A DNA stretch of 8,607 nucleotides, from NCBI GenBank assembly GCA_003978075.1, contig QOAM01000084.1:1-8607 (forward strand), given 5' to 3'. The translations under genes and the position numbers were made by a program. A model generated the notes under the pieces. The model saw only the letters and a list, made by a program, of their open reading frames with translations. It did no database searches and was not told where the DNA came from. This document shows, piece after piece, positions 1-5,854 of the stretch. Position 1 is the stretch's first letter. Every line of letters begins with the position of its first letter. Source of the stretch: Thermodesulfatator sp. (GTDB lineage Bacteria; Desulfobacterota; Thermodesulfobacteria; Thermodesulfobacteriales; Thermodesulfobacteriaceae).

Positions 1-1
1 A

Positions 2-529
2 AAGCCTCTCATATTTAAGCGTGCAAGTGATATTCTTTCTCCTTGGGTAGGAGAAACAGAACAAAAAATTGCTGAAATATTCACAGAAGCACAAAATAAA
101 AAAGCGGTTCTTCTTATCGATGAAATAGACAGTTTTTTATATGCTAGAAGCTTCTCTTATCATTCTTGGGAAATAACTCGAACAAATGAATTCTTAGCAA
201 GAATAGAATCATTTAATGGTTGGTTAATCTGTACTACTAACTTCTACGAATTACTTGATGAGGCTTGTTTAAGAAGATTTGACATTAAAGTTCGTTTTAA
301 ACCCCTTAATATTTCGCAGATCTTACTGCTTTTCGAAAAAATTTTGGGGAAAGAGGCTCTTTTGAAATATAAAGATCGTCTTAAAAAACTTAATCTTACT
401 CCAGGAATGTTTGCTATAGTCTACCGCAGATTAAAACTTTTAGAAGATTTTTCCCCAGAAACTTTTATAGTTGAACTAGAAAAAGAAAGTAAAAATATTC
501 GCAAATCTCCTTTAGGCTTTAGACTATAG
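2..529 (+). CDS. AAA+ ATPase, C-terminal part (5' end outside window)
   Basis: The frame is open from base 2 to the TAG at 527-529 and gives 175 residues. There is no start in view, so the gene begins upstream of the window. Visible AAA+ elements are Walker B (AVLLIDEIDSFL, residues 35-46, D40/E41), sensor 1 (LICTTN, N80) and the second region of homology with LRRFD (R91/R92, likely arginine finger). The Walker A segment must lie upstream. A helical lid follows, ending in LTPGMFAIV and a C-terminal SPLGFRL, a pattern I recall from stand-alone bacterial AAA proteins of the SpoVK/VPS4-like class; the exact subfamily is not certain. Such ATPases remodel or unfold protein partners, and the partner here cannot be read. 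The gene is strongly A+T-rich (about 34% G+C over bases 1-180) against about 70% in the plsY-fapA region, which suggests acquisition by transfer. An internal ATG at 344 is not a credible start because the domain continues upstream of it. Confidence 0.85.
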   Translation, partial: KPLIFKRASDILSPWVGETEQKIAEIFTEAQNKKAVLLIDEIDSFLYARSFSYHSWEITRTNEFLARIESFNGWLICTTNFYELLDEACLRRFDIKVRFKPLNISQILLLFEKILGKEALLKYKDRLKKLNLTPGMFAIVYRRLKLLEDFSPETFIVELEKESKNIRKSPLGFRL

Positions 530-548
530 TCCCAGATTTTGCATTTGA

Positions 549-610
549 GGGGGCCGAGGATTTTCTTCGGGAGATTCTTGGCCAGCCCCCAGGGTGCTTG
601 TTAATTTTTT
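549..610 (+). terminator. Long imperfect hairpin after the AAA+ gene, possible terminator
   Basis: Twenty bases after the AAA+ stop, GGCCGAGGA (552-560) can pair with TTCTTGGCC (575-583), nine pairs including two G-U. The outer GGG (549-551) can pair with CCC in 586-590 across a small bulge. The nearest T run (TTTTTT, 605-610) begins about 15 bases after the stem, too far for a canonical intrinsic terminator. It may end the AAA+ transcript or may only be a structured spacer. It lies where base composition changes from A+T-rich to mixed. Confidence 0.4.
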
Positions 611-659
611 GTGTGTTTGGACCTAGAAGTCATCTTTTTCGTGCCTCTGCCTGAAAAGA

Positions 660-677
660 AGCCTCAAAGGCTGTTTT
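660..677 (+). terminator. Weak short hairpin with TTTT
   Basis: AGCCT (660-664) and AGGCT (668-672) form a five-pair stem with a three-base loop, followed by GTTTT (673-677). The stem is short and the T run is brief, so termination here would be inefficient at best. It could act together with the larger hairpin at 549-590. Confidence 0.2.
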
Positions 678-740
678 AGAAAATAGAATTACGCAACAGA
701 GCAAAATGGGATTAAGATGTCCTGAGGAAATCTGTGAAGA

Positions 741-783
741 GTTTTGGGGGGTCTAGCCCCCAACACAAAGAGGACTTTAGAGA
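741..783 (+). repeat. Structured intergenic repeat, copy 1
   Basis: TTGGGGG (744-750) pairs with CCCCCAA (757-763) around a six-base loop. It is followed directly by CAACACAAAGAGGACTTT (761-778), in which AAAG (767-770) and CTTT (775-778) can form a second small stem. The CAACRCAAA core and the two-stem layout recur at 2207-2235 and 8570-8602. The copy ends three bases before the M48 protease start codon. The AGAGGA in its second loop is the best available Shine-Dalgarno sequence for that gene. Its function is not recognised. Confidence 0.6.
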
Positions 784-785
784 TC

Positions 786-2150
786 ATGCGTAAGGTTTTG
801 GTCTTTTTTCTTTTTTTGTGCTGGGTACCTCAGGCCCTGGCCCTCATGAGTCCCGAGGAGGAGGCCGAACTAGGGCGGAAGATCCTGGCCGAGATCCGGG
901 CCCAGGCGGAGATCATCGAGGATCCGGAGCTTACCCAGTATCTACAGCGCATTGGTCAGCGCCTCTTGCGCCATGCCGGCCCGCACTACTTCACCTTTCA
1001 CTTCTTCATCCTACGGAACAGCGCCCTCAACGCCTTCGCCCTCCCCGGAGGCTACATTTTTGTCACCTCCGGCCTCATCGAGGAGGTGGACCGGGAGGAC
1101 GAGCTGGCCGCCGTCCTGGCCCATGAAATAGGCCATGTGCAGGCCCGGCATGTGGCCCGACGTCTTGCGGCTCTCCAGCGCCTCCAGCTTGCCACTGCCG
1201 GCCTCTCCCTAGCCGGTCTCTTGCTGGGCGGGGGAAAAGCCGGGAGTGCGGTGGCGGTAACCTCCTCGGCCCTGGCCCTCACCCGGGCCCTGGCCTACAG
1301 CCGGGCCGATGAGGAGGAGGCAGACCGACGGGGCTTCGAATACCTGGTAAAGGCCGGCTATGACCCGGCGGCCTTTCTCTCCATCCTGGAAAAGATCGTG
1401 CGCCACCGCTGGCTCCTCACGGAGACTGGTCCCAATTACCTCCTTACCCACCCCGCTCCCCCGGAGCGGATCGCCTATCTGGAGAGTCTGGTGCAGCGTT
1501 ACCCCTCCCCTAAAAAGAGCCCGGGAGACACCTTCTATCTCCGGAGACTCCAGGTGCGGCTCAAGGTCCTTACCCACGACCCGGGCAACCTGGTGGTGCG
1601 TTATCGCGAGGCCCTCAAACTCTCCGACGACCCCATGCTTCGCTACGGGTTGGGGCTGGCCCTGGCCCGTAGCCGGTTTTTCCCCGAGGCCCTTCAGGAA
1701 CTTTCCCTAGTGGTTCGAGCCTTCCCCCATCGCGACTACTTTCGTCTGGACCTGGCCGAGGTCTATTTCGAGGCCGGGCAGTATCGGCAGGCGCAGGCCT
1801 GGCTGCGGGACTACCTTTCCCGTCACCCGGGGAACCTCCGGGCTCGCTGGCTCCTGGCCCGCACCTACCAGGAGCTCCATCGCTGGAAAGAGGCCCTGGC
1901 AGCCTTTAAGGAGCTGGAACCCAAGCTCTCTGACCTTCCGGAATTTCACTACTACTACGGGCGGCTCCTTTCCGAGGTGGACCGAGAAGGCCGGGCCCAC
2001 TATCACTTTGCGCGCTACTTCGCCCTTAAGGGTGACTTCCGCGTGGCCCGCTATCATTATCGCCAGGCCCTGAAATACCTGCCGCAAAAGGACCCCTTGC
2101 GCGAGAAAATCGCTCAAAAACTCCAGGCCTTGGGCCCTCCCAAGTCCTAA
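786..2150 (+). CDS. Secreted BepA-like M48 zinc metalloprotease with TPR-like C-terminus
   Basis: The protein has 454 residues and is predicted to act in the periplasm. Residues 1-19 form a signal peptide: an MRK basic start, a hydrophobic core and an ALA cleavage site with no proper lipobox. The M48 catalytic domain follows. HEIGH (H113, E114, H117) supplies two zinc ligands and the catalytic Glu, and EEEAD (E178, with D180) supplies the third ligand. The hydrophobic Gly/Ala/Leu segment at 134-168 and the conserved THP (H222) are as in BepA/YfgC and its relatives. From about 265 to 445 there are TPR-like helical pairs, for example DYFRLDLAEVYFEAGQYRQA and ARWLLARTYQELHRWKEAL, likely for substrate docking. 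BepA in E. coli helps assemble or degrade stalled outer-membrane proteins; the same role here is inferred. The ATG at 786 is chosen because the signal peptide starts there. An in-frame TTG at 744 would add 14 residues encoded by a hairpin. Upstream AGAGGA (769-774) lies 11 bases from the start, slightly far. Confidence 0.92.
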   Translation: MRKVLVFFLFLCWVPQALALMSPEEEAELGRKILAEIRAQAEIIEDPELTQYLQRIGQRLLRHAGPHYFTFHFFILRNSALNAFALPGGYIFVTSGLIEEVDREDELAAVLAHEIGHVQARHVARRLAALQRLQLATAGLSLAGLLLGGGKAGSAVAVTSSALALTRALAYSRADEEEADRRGFEYLVKAGYDPAAFLSILEKIVRHRWLLTETGPNYLLTHPAPPERIAYLESLVQRYPSPKKSPGDTFYLRRLQVRLKVLTHDPGNLVVRYREALKLSDDPMLRYGLGLALARSRFFPEALQELSLVVRAFPHRDYFRLDLAEVYFEAGQYRQAQAWLRDYLSRHPGNLRARWLLARTYQELHRWKEALAAFKELEPKLSDLPEFHYYYGRLLSEVDREGRAHYHFARYFALKGDFRVARYHYRQALKYLPQKDPLREKIAQKLQALGPPKS

Positions 2151-2206
2151 AGGTGACAGAAAAAGACCATGAAAAAGAGCGTAAAAATGGCGAACTTGGA
2201 GGCAAG

Positions 2207-2238
2207 GAGGGTTTCCCTCAACGCAAAGAGACTTTCTC
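2207..2238 (+). repeat. Structured intergenic repeat, copy 2
   Basis: GAGGG (2207-2211) and CCCTC (2215-2219) form a five-pair stem with a TTT loop. CAACGCAAAGAGACTTT follows (2219-2235), nearly the same as copy 1 (CAACACAAAGAGGACTTT) with one base missing from the second loop. The first stem differs in sequence from copies 1 and 3 but still pairs. It lies about 65 bases upstream of plsY. The remainder of the 2151-2302 spacer shows no convincing promoter or terminator. Confidence 0.55.
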
Positions 2239-2290
2239 AGGAGTCCCAGCCTCGGCTTGAGAATTCTTGATTTTTGTTTTGGAGCTTGTT

Positions 2291-2295
2291 AGGAG
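2291..2295 (+). promoter_or_regulatory. Ribosome binding site of plsY
   Basis: AGGAG lies seven bases before the ATG at 2303. It is the cleanest Shine-Dalgarno sequence on the plus strand of this window and fixes the plsY start. Confidence 0.75.
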
Positions 2296-2302
2296 CTAAA
2301 TT

Positions 2303-2890
2303 ATGGGCAAGGGATTCCTTTTCGTATTGGGGGCCTATCTTCTGGGATCCATTCCCTTTGCCCTGGTGGTGGCCCGGCCCTTAGGGGTGGATCCCCGACG
2401 GGCCGGCTCCGGCAATCCCGGGGCCACCAATGTAGCCCGGCTCCTAGGAAAGAAGTGGGGGGCCCTGGTTCTGGTCTTAGACCTGGGAAAGGCCCTCCTT
2501 CCCACGGCGCTGGCCCGGGCCTGGCTTTCTGATCCCTGGTGGGTGGCAGCCACAGGTCTTTCCGCCTTCCTGGGACACCTCTTCCCCTTGTGGCTAGGCT
2601 TTAAAGGGGGCAAGGGGGTGGCCAGCGCCGCCGGAGTGCTTCTGGTCCTCTGTCCCAAGGCCTTGACCCTTCTCCTTCCGGTCTTCGTCCTGGCTGTAGC
2701 CCTCTCCGGGTATGTCTCCGTGGGCTCTCTTACAGCCGCGGCCTTGGCCCCGGCGGGGGTTGGGCTCTTCTACCCCCAGGCGGCCTACTTCTGGATGACC
2801 CTCTCCATGGCCCTCCTTATCTGGGTGAAGCACCGAGCCAACCTGCGACGCCTCCTGCGGGGAGAGGAAAAGAGCTGGCGGAGGGCCTGA
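2303..2890 (+). CDS. plsY: Acyl-phosphate:glycerol-3-phosphate acyltransferase PlsY
   Basis: This 195-residue inner-membrane enzyme moves an acyl chain from acyl-phosphate to sn-glycerol-3-phosphate, giving lysophosphatidic acid, the first step of phospholipid synthesis in the PlsX/PlsY route. All three PlsY motifs are visible: GSGNPGATN (35-43), the glycine-rich phosphate-binding KGGKGVA (101-107) and the C-terminal HRANLRRLLRGEE (177-189). The family N-terminus GSIPFA (15-20) and GHLFPLWLGF (91-100) also match. Hydrophobic segments at about 3-24, 52-73, 80-99, 110-135 and 140-175 fit the multi-pass fold, and length is typical. No PlsX gene is in the window, so the acyl-phosphate supplier must be encoded elsewhere. 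Its TGA overlaps the ATG of the FapA-type gene by one base, so the two are probably cotranscribed and translationally coupled. Confidence 0.96.
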   Translation: MGKGFLFVLGAYLLGSIPFALVVARPLGVDPRRAGSGNPGATNVARLLGKKWGALVLVLDLGKALLPTALARAWLSDPWWVAATGLSAFLGHLFPLWLGFKGGKGVASAAGVLLVLCPKALTLLLPVFVLAVALSGYVSVGSLTAAALAPAGVGLFYPQAAYFWMTLSMALLIWVKHRANLRRLLRGEEKSWRRA

Positions 2891-4287
2891 TGGGCGTGCG
2901 GGAAGAGCTGCGGAAGAAGGGCTATCGCGTGGGAAACCTTCTCCTGCGCACCTCTCCAGAGGAAATGGAGGTCTGGGTGGAGGGAGGGATCCCGGAGGGC
3001 GAGGCCTGGGAGGCCCTCAAGCGGCACCTGAAGGAGATCGGGATCACCGGCGTCCTCCCGCAGCCCGAGATCCGTGAAGACGGGAAGGTGCTTGTGGCCC
3101 GGGGCCTTCCTCCTACCCCCGGAGAGGACGGTCGTCTGGAACTCCTGGTGGATCTCACCTACGGCCCCAAAAAGGTGGACAAACACCGGGTGAATTTCCG
3201 GGAGATGAACCTGGTGGTCTCCGTGCGGGCCGGCACCCCGGTGGCCAAAAAGATCCCCCCACGCCCCGGCCAGCCCGGATATAACATCTGGGGAGAGGTC
3301 CTGCCGCCCCCGCCGGTCAAGGATGTGGAGCTCCTTCCCGGAGAGGGCCTCCGCCTGGACGAAAAGGGGGAGGTCCTTATAGCCGAAAAAACCGGCTGCG
3401 TGGTGGAAAAAGAAGGACGGTTGGCCATCCAGTCCACCTACACCCTGGAAGGGAACGTGGACTGGGAGTCCGGGAATGTGCGTTTTCTGGGAGAAAAACT
3501 TACCATTACCGGTGGGGTAAAACGGGGCTTTCAGGTGGAGGCCGAGGGAGTGGTGGAGATCCAGAGTGGGGTGGAGGACGCGGCCCGGATCTCCGTAAAG
3601 GGGGATCTTTTCATCGGGGGCCTAATCCACGGGGAGGAGACCTACATCGAGTGCTCCGGAGAGGCGGTCCTTCATAGCGTAGAATACGCCACGGTCAAAG
3701 TAGGGGCGAATCTCACGGTAAAGGATTACCTCCTCCAGGCCCGGGTGAAGGTGGGCTGGAATCTTACGGTGATGGAGGGACAGGGTCTGGTGGCCGCCGG
3801 GGAGGTCCAGGTGGGCCAGAAGGCCACCGTAAAGGTGGCGGGGAACGACTCCTTCGTCCCCACCCTCTTTCACATCGGAGCCCCGCCAGAACTTTGCGAG
3901 GAGATCGAGCGCCTGCGAGGGGAGCTTACCCTACTGGACGAGACCACGGAGAAGCTTCGCAAGGCCTTGGCCTTGGGACTCAAACTCAAGAAGGAGGGCA
4001 GACTCACCCCGGAGAAGCTCCAGATCCTCTCTAAGCTCCACAAGATTTACGGAGAGAAGCTTCGGGCCCAGGCCGAGACCCAGGAAAAGCTTCGAGAAAA
4101 AGAAGAGGCCCTCAGAGACTATGAGAAATACACCCTGCAGATCTTGGAAAAGGCCTTTCCCGGGGTGCGGGTCTCCATCGGCCGCCACTCCTATCAGGTA
4201 AAAGAGGTCCTTCAGGGCCCCGGGGAGTTTTATCTGGAAGAAGGAAAAATTCGCTACCGTCTCTTAAGCGGAGAAGAGGGCTCTTAG
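2890..4287 (+). CDS. fapA: FapA/DUF342 family protein (beta-helix plus coiled coil)
   Basis: This 465-residue cytoplasmic protein has no signal peptide or membrane segment. An N-terminal alpha/beta part (about 1-70) is followed by the DUF342 core. The core has GLPPTPGEDGRLELLVD (72-88), then PGQPGYNIWGEVLPPP (126-141), where family members carry a conserved Gly-rich turn. A run of short beta repeats (about 185-320) has regularly spaced Gly, Val and Ile, expected to form a right-handed beta-helix. A charged helical segment (about 333-420), rich in Glu, Lys and Leu, should form a coiled coil, and a small beta tail closes the protein. Family members are often called flagellar assembly protein A, but no flagellar gene is nearby, and pairing with plsY suggests an envelope-linked or cytoskeletal role instead. 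This is inference. The start overlaps the plsY stop by one base. The last 24 bases overlap the 3' end of parB on the other strand. Confidence 0.85.
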   Translation: MGVREELRKKGYRVGNLLLRTSPEEMEVWVEGGIPEGEAWEALKRHLKEIGITGVLPQPEIREDGKVLVARGLPPTPGEDGRLELLVDLTYGPKKVDKHRVNFREMNLVVSVRAGTPVAKKIPPRPGQPGYNIWGEVLPPPPVKDVELLPGEGLRLDEKGEVLIAEKTGCVVEKEGRLAIQSTYTLEGNVDWESGNVRFLGEKLTITGGVKRGFQVEAEGVVEIQSGVEDAARISVKGDLFIGGLIHGEETYIECSGEAVLHSVEYATVKVGANLTVKDYLLQARVKVGWNLTVMEGQGLVAAGEVQVGQKATVKVAGNDSFVPTLFHIGAPPELCEEIERLRGELTLLDETTEKLRKALALGLKLKKEGRLTPEKLQILSKLHKIYGEKLRAQAETQEKLREKEEALRDYEKYTLQILEKAFPGVRVSIGRHSYQVKEVLQGPGEFYLEEGKIRYRLLSGEEGS

Positions 4288-5112
4288 GCGTTCCAGAAAG
4301 CGTTCCGCCTCCTCCAAGCTAGCAAACTCCAGACGAAAGCGCGGTTTCCCTTGGGCCATTTCTACTTTCACCCGGGCCCCGATAAGGCGGGAGAGCTCGG
4401 AGGAAAGGGCCGCGAGGTCCGGGTCTTCTGGTGGGCGGCTCCTGGGAGGTGGGGGTCCTTTTTTGAGGCGCTTCACTAGCCGTTCGGTCTCCCTTACCGA
4501 AAGCCCCCGGCGCAGGACCTCTTCGCGGGCGGCAAGCATGCGCTCCGGATCCTCTAGGCTGAGAAGGGCCCGGGCATGGCCGGCGGAAAGGCGACCTTCC
4601 CAGAGGTCCTCTTTGATCTCCTCCGGCAGACGCAAGAGCCTCAGGGCGTTGGCCACCGTGGAGCGGTCCTTGCCCACCCGGCGGGCCACTTCTTCTTGGG
4701 AAAAGCCGAAATCTTCCATCAGGCGCCGGTAGCCCTCGGCCTCCTCCAGGGGATTGAGGTCCTCCCGCTGGAGATTTTCGATAAGGGCCACGGAGAGGGC
4801 CTCCTCATCGGAGAGGGCCTTGACCAGCACTGGAACTTCCTTTAGCCCGGCCATCCGAGCCGCCCGGAGCCTCCTCTCTCCGGCCACCAGCTCGTAAGTC
4901 CCGGCCCCGATCTCCCGCACCAGGAGGGGCTGCAATATGCCCCTTTCCCGGATGGATTCGGCCAGCTCCTGCAGATCCTCTTCGGAGAAGCGCCTCCGGG
5001 GCTGAAAGGACGAGGGTAGGATGGCCTCCACCGGCACCTGCCGCAACTCTCCCTCGGCCTCCGGCAGGAGCGCCGCCAGCCCCCTACCCAGCCGTCTTTT
5101 TTTGGTGGGCAC
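4264..5112 (-). CDS. parB: Chromosome partitioning protein ParB (Spo0J family)
   Basis: This 282-residue protein is a CTP-dependent DNA clamp that loads at parS sites and stimulates ParA. In order: N-terminal RRLGRGLAALL (6-16), the conserved ParA-contacting peptide; the ParB/Srx CTP-binding domain with GTYELVAGERRLRAARMAG (71-89) and ENLQREDLNPLEEA (112-125); a helix-turn-helix for parS recognition (about 137-160, SQEEVARRVGKDRSTVANAL); a Pro/Arg-rich linker (about 218-232); and a C-terminal dimerisation domain (about 234-280). Length and layout are those of chromosomal ParB. The start is a GTG (5112-5110), because the conserved N-terminal peptide begins at once. It lies inside parA, giving a 29-base overlap. 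No CACGTG-centred parS palindrome was seen by eye in the window. The 3' end runs 24 bases into the opposing FapA-type gene. Confidence 0.96.
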   Translation of the reverse strand: MPTKKRRLGRGLAALLPEAEGELRQVPVEAILPSSFQPRRRFSEEDLQELAESIRERGILQPLLVREIGAGTYELVAGERRLRAARMAGLKEVPVLVKALSDEEALSVALIENLQREDLNPLEEAEGYRRLMEDFGFSQEEVARRVGKDRSTVANALRLLRLPEEIKEDLWEGRLSAGHARALLSLEDPERMLAAREEVLRRGLSVRETERLVKRLKKGPPPPRSRPPEDPDLAALSSELSRLIGARVKVEMAQGKPRFRLEFASLEEAERFLERLRALFSA

Positions 5113-5854
5113 GTTCCTCTACCTCCCGGGCCAGTCTACGAAAGGCTTCTGCCGCCGGTCCCCGGGGATCATAGACCGTGATGGGTTTCCCATGGCTAGG
5201 GGCCTCGCTCAGCCGGACCGTGCGGGGGATCATTTCCTCAAAGACCGTCCAGCGAAAGTGCCTCCGCACCTCCTCAGCCACCTCCCGAGAGAGCCGGTTT
5301 CGTTTATCGTACATGGTGAGAACGATTCCGAAAAGGAAAAGCTCTCGGTTGAGCCCCTCCCGTACCCGGCGCAGGGTCCGCACCAGAAGCGAAAGCCCCT
5401 CAAGGGCGTAGTACTCGCACTGCAGAGGGATGATCACCCCTTGAGAGACGCAAAGACCGTTCACCGTGAGGATGCCCAGGGAGGGAGGAAGATCCACCAG
5501 CACAAAATCGTAGCGGGAAAGGAGAGGGGAGAGCGTCCGGCGCAGGAGCCATTCCCTTTCCGGGAGTTCCAGGAATTCGGCCTCCGCTCCGGCCAGCTCC
5601 ACCGAGGAGGGCAGAAGATCCAGACCGAAGGGGGTCTTCACCAAAAGCCTTTCAGCCGGGGTCTTCCCCACCAGGGCCGCATAAAGAGATCTTGCGGCAG
5701 AGACCCTCACCCCCAGACCGCTGGAGGCGTTAGCCTGAGGATCGGTGTCTACCAAGAGGACCTTGCGGCCCCTCTCGGCCAGAGCCGCGGCCAGATTTAC
5801 CGCCACGGTGGTCTTACCCACCCCTCCCTTCTGGTTGGCCAGGGCCAGGATCAT
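5084..5854 (-). CDS. parA: Chromosome partitioning ATPase ParA (Soj family)
   Basis: This 256-residue cytoplasmic ATPase binds DNA non-specifically as an ATP dimer and drives segregation with ParB. It has the deviant Walker A KGGVGKTT (9-16, signature K9 and K14), the A' motif DTDPQAN (36-42), Walker B VLVDLPPSLG (118-127, D121) and the conserved C-terminal RTVRLSEAPSHGKPI (211-225). It lacks the N-terminal helix-turn-helix extension of plasmid ParA, so it belongs to the small chromosomal Soj/MinD-like group. The ATG (5854-5852) overlaps the TGA of the hybrid kinase (5853-5851) in an ATGA junction. No Shine-Dalgarno sequence is visible before it, so translation probably depends on ribosomes finishing the kinase. 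Its end overlaps the parB start by 29 bases. Confidence 0.96.
   Translation of the reverse strand: MILALANQKGGVGKTTVAVNLAAALAERGRKVLLVDTDPQANASSGLGVRVSAARSLYAALVGKTPAERLLVKTPFGLDLLPSSVELAGAEAEFLELPEREWLLRRTLSPLLSRYDFVLVDLPPSLGILTVNGLCVSQGVIIPLQCEYYALEGLSLLVRTLRRVREGLNRELFLFGIVLTMYDKRNRLSREVAEEVRRHFRWTVFEEMIPRTVRLSEAPSHGKPITVYDPRGPAAEAFRRLAREVEERAHQKKTAG

Noticed and set aside
744..785. N-terminal extension of the M48 protease from a TTG at 744
   Set aside because: The extra 14 residues are encoded by the repeat hairpin and would place a hydrophilic stretch before the signal peptide. The ATG at 786 begins a normal signal peptide.
2128..2143. CTTGGG/CCCAAG hairpin at the end of the protease gene as terminator
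   Set aside because: It lies within the last codons and no T run follows it.
2169..2270. Small ORF of 33 residues starting MKKSVKMANL between the protease gene and plsY
   Set aside because: It has only a poorly spaced upstream AAAGG, runs across repeat copy 2 and resembles no family I know. The structured repeat explains the sequence better.
4274..4310. Inverted repeats AAGAG/CTCTT and AGGCG/CGCCT at the fapA-parB junction as a bidirectional terminator
   Set aside because: Stems are only five pairs, the first has a two-base loop, and no T run follows on either strand. Both lie in coding sequence.
4264..5854. parS site near parAB
   Set aside because: I searched by eye for a CACGTG-centred palindrome of the TGTTTCACGTGAAACA type across the window and saw none. 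A computed search with mismatches could still find a diverged site.
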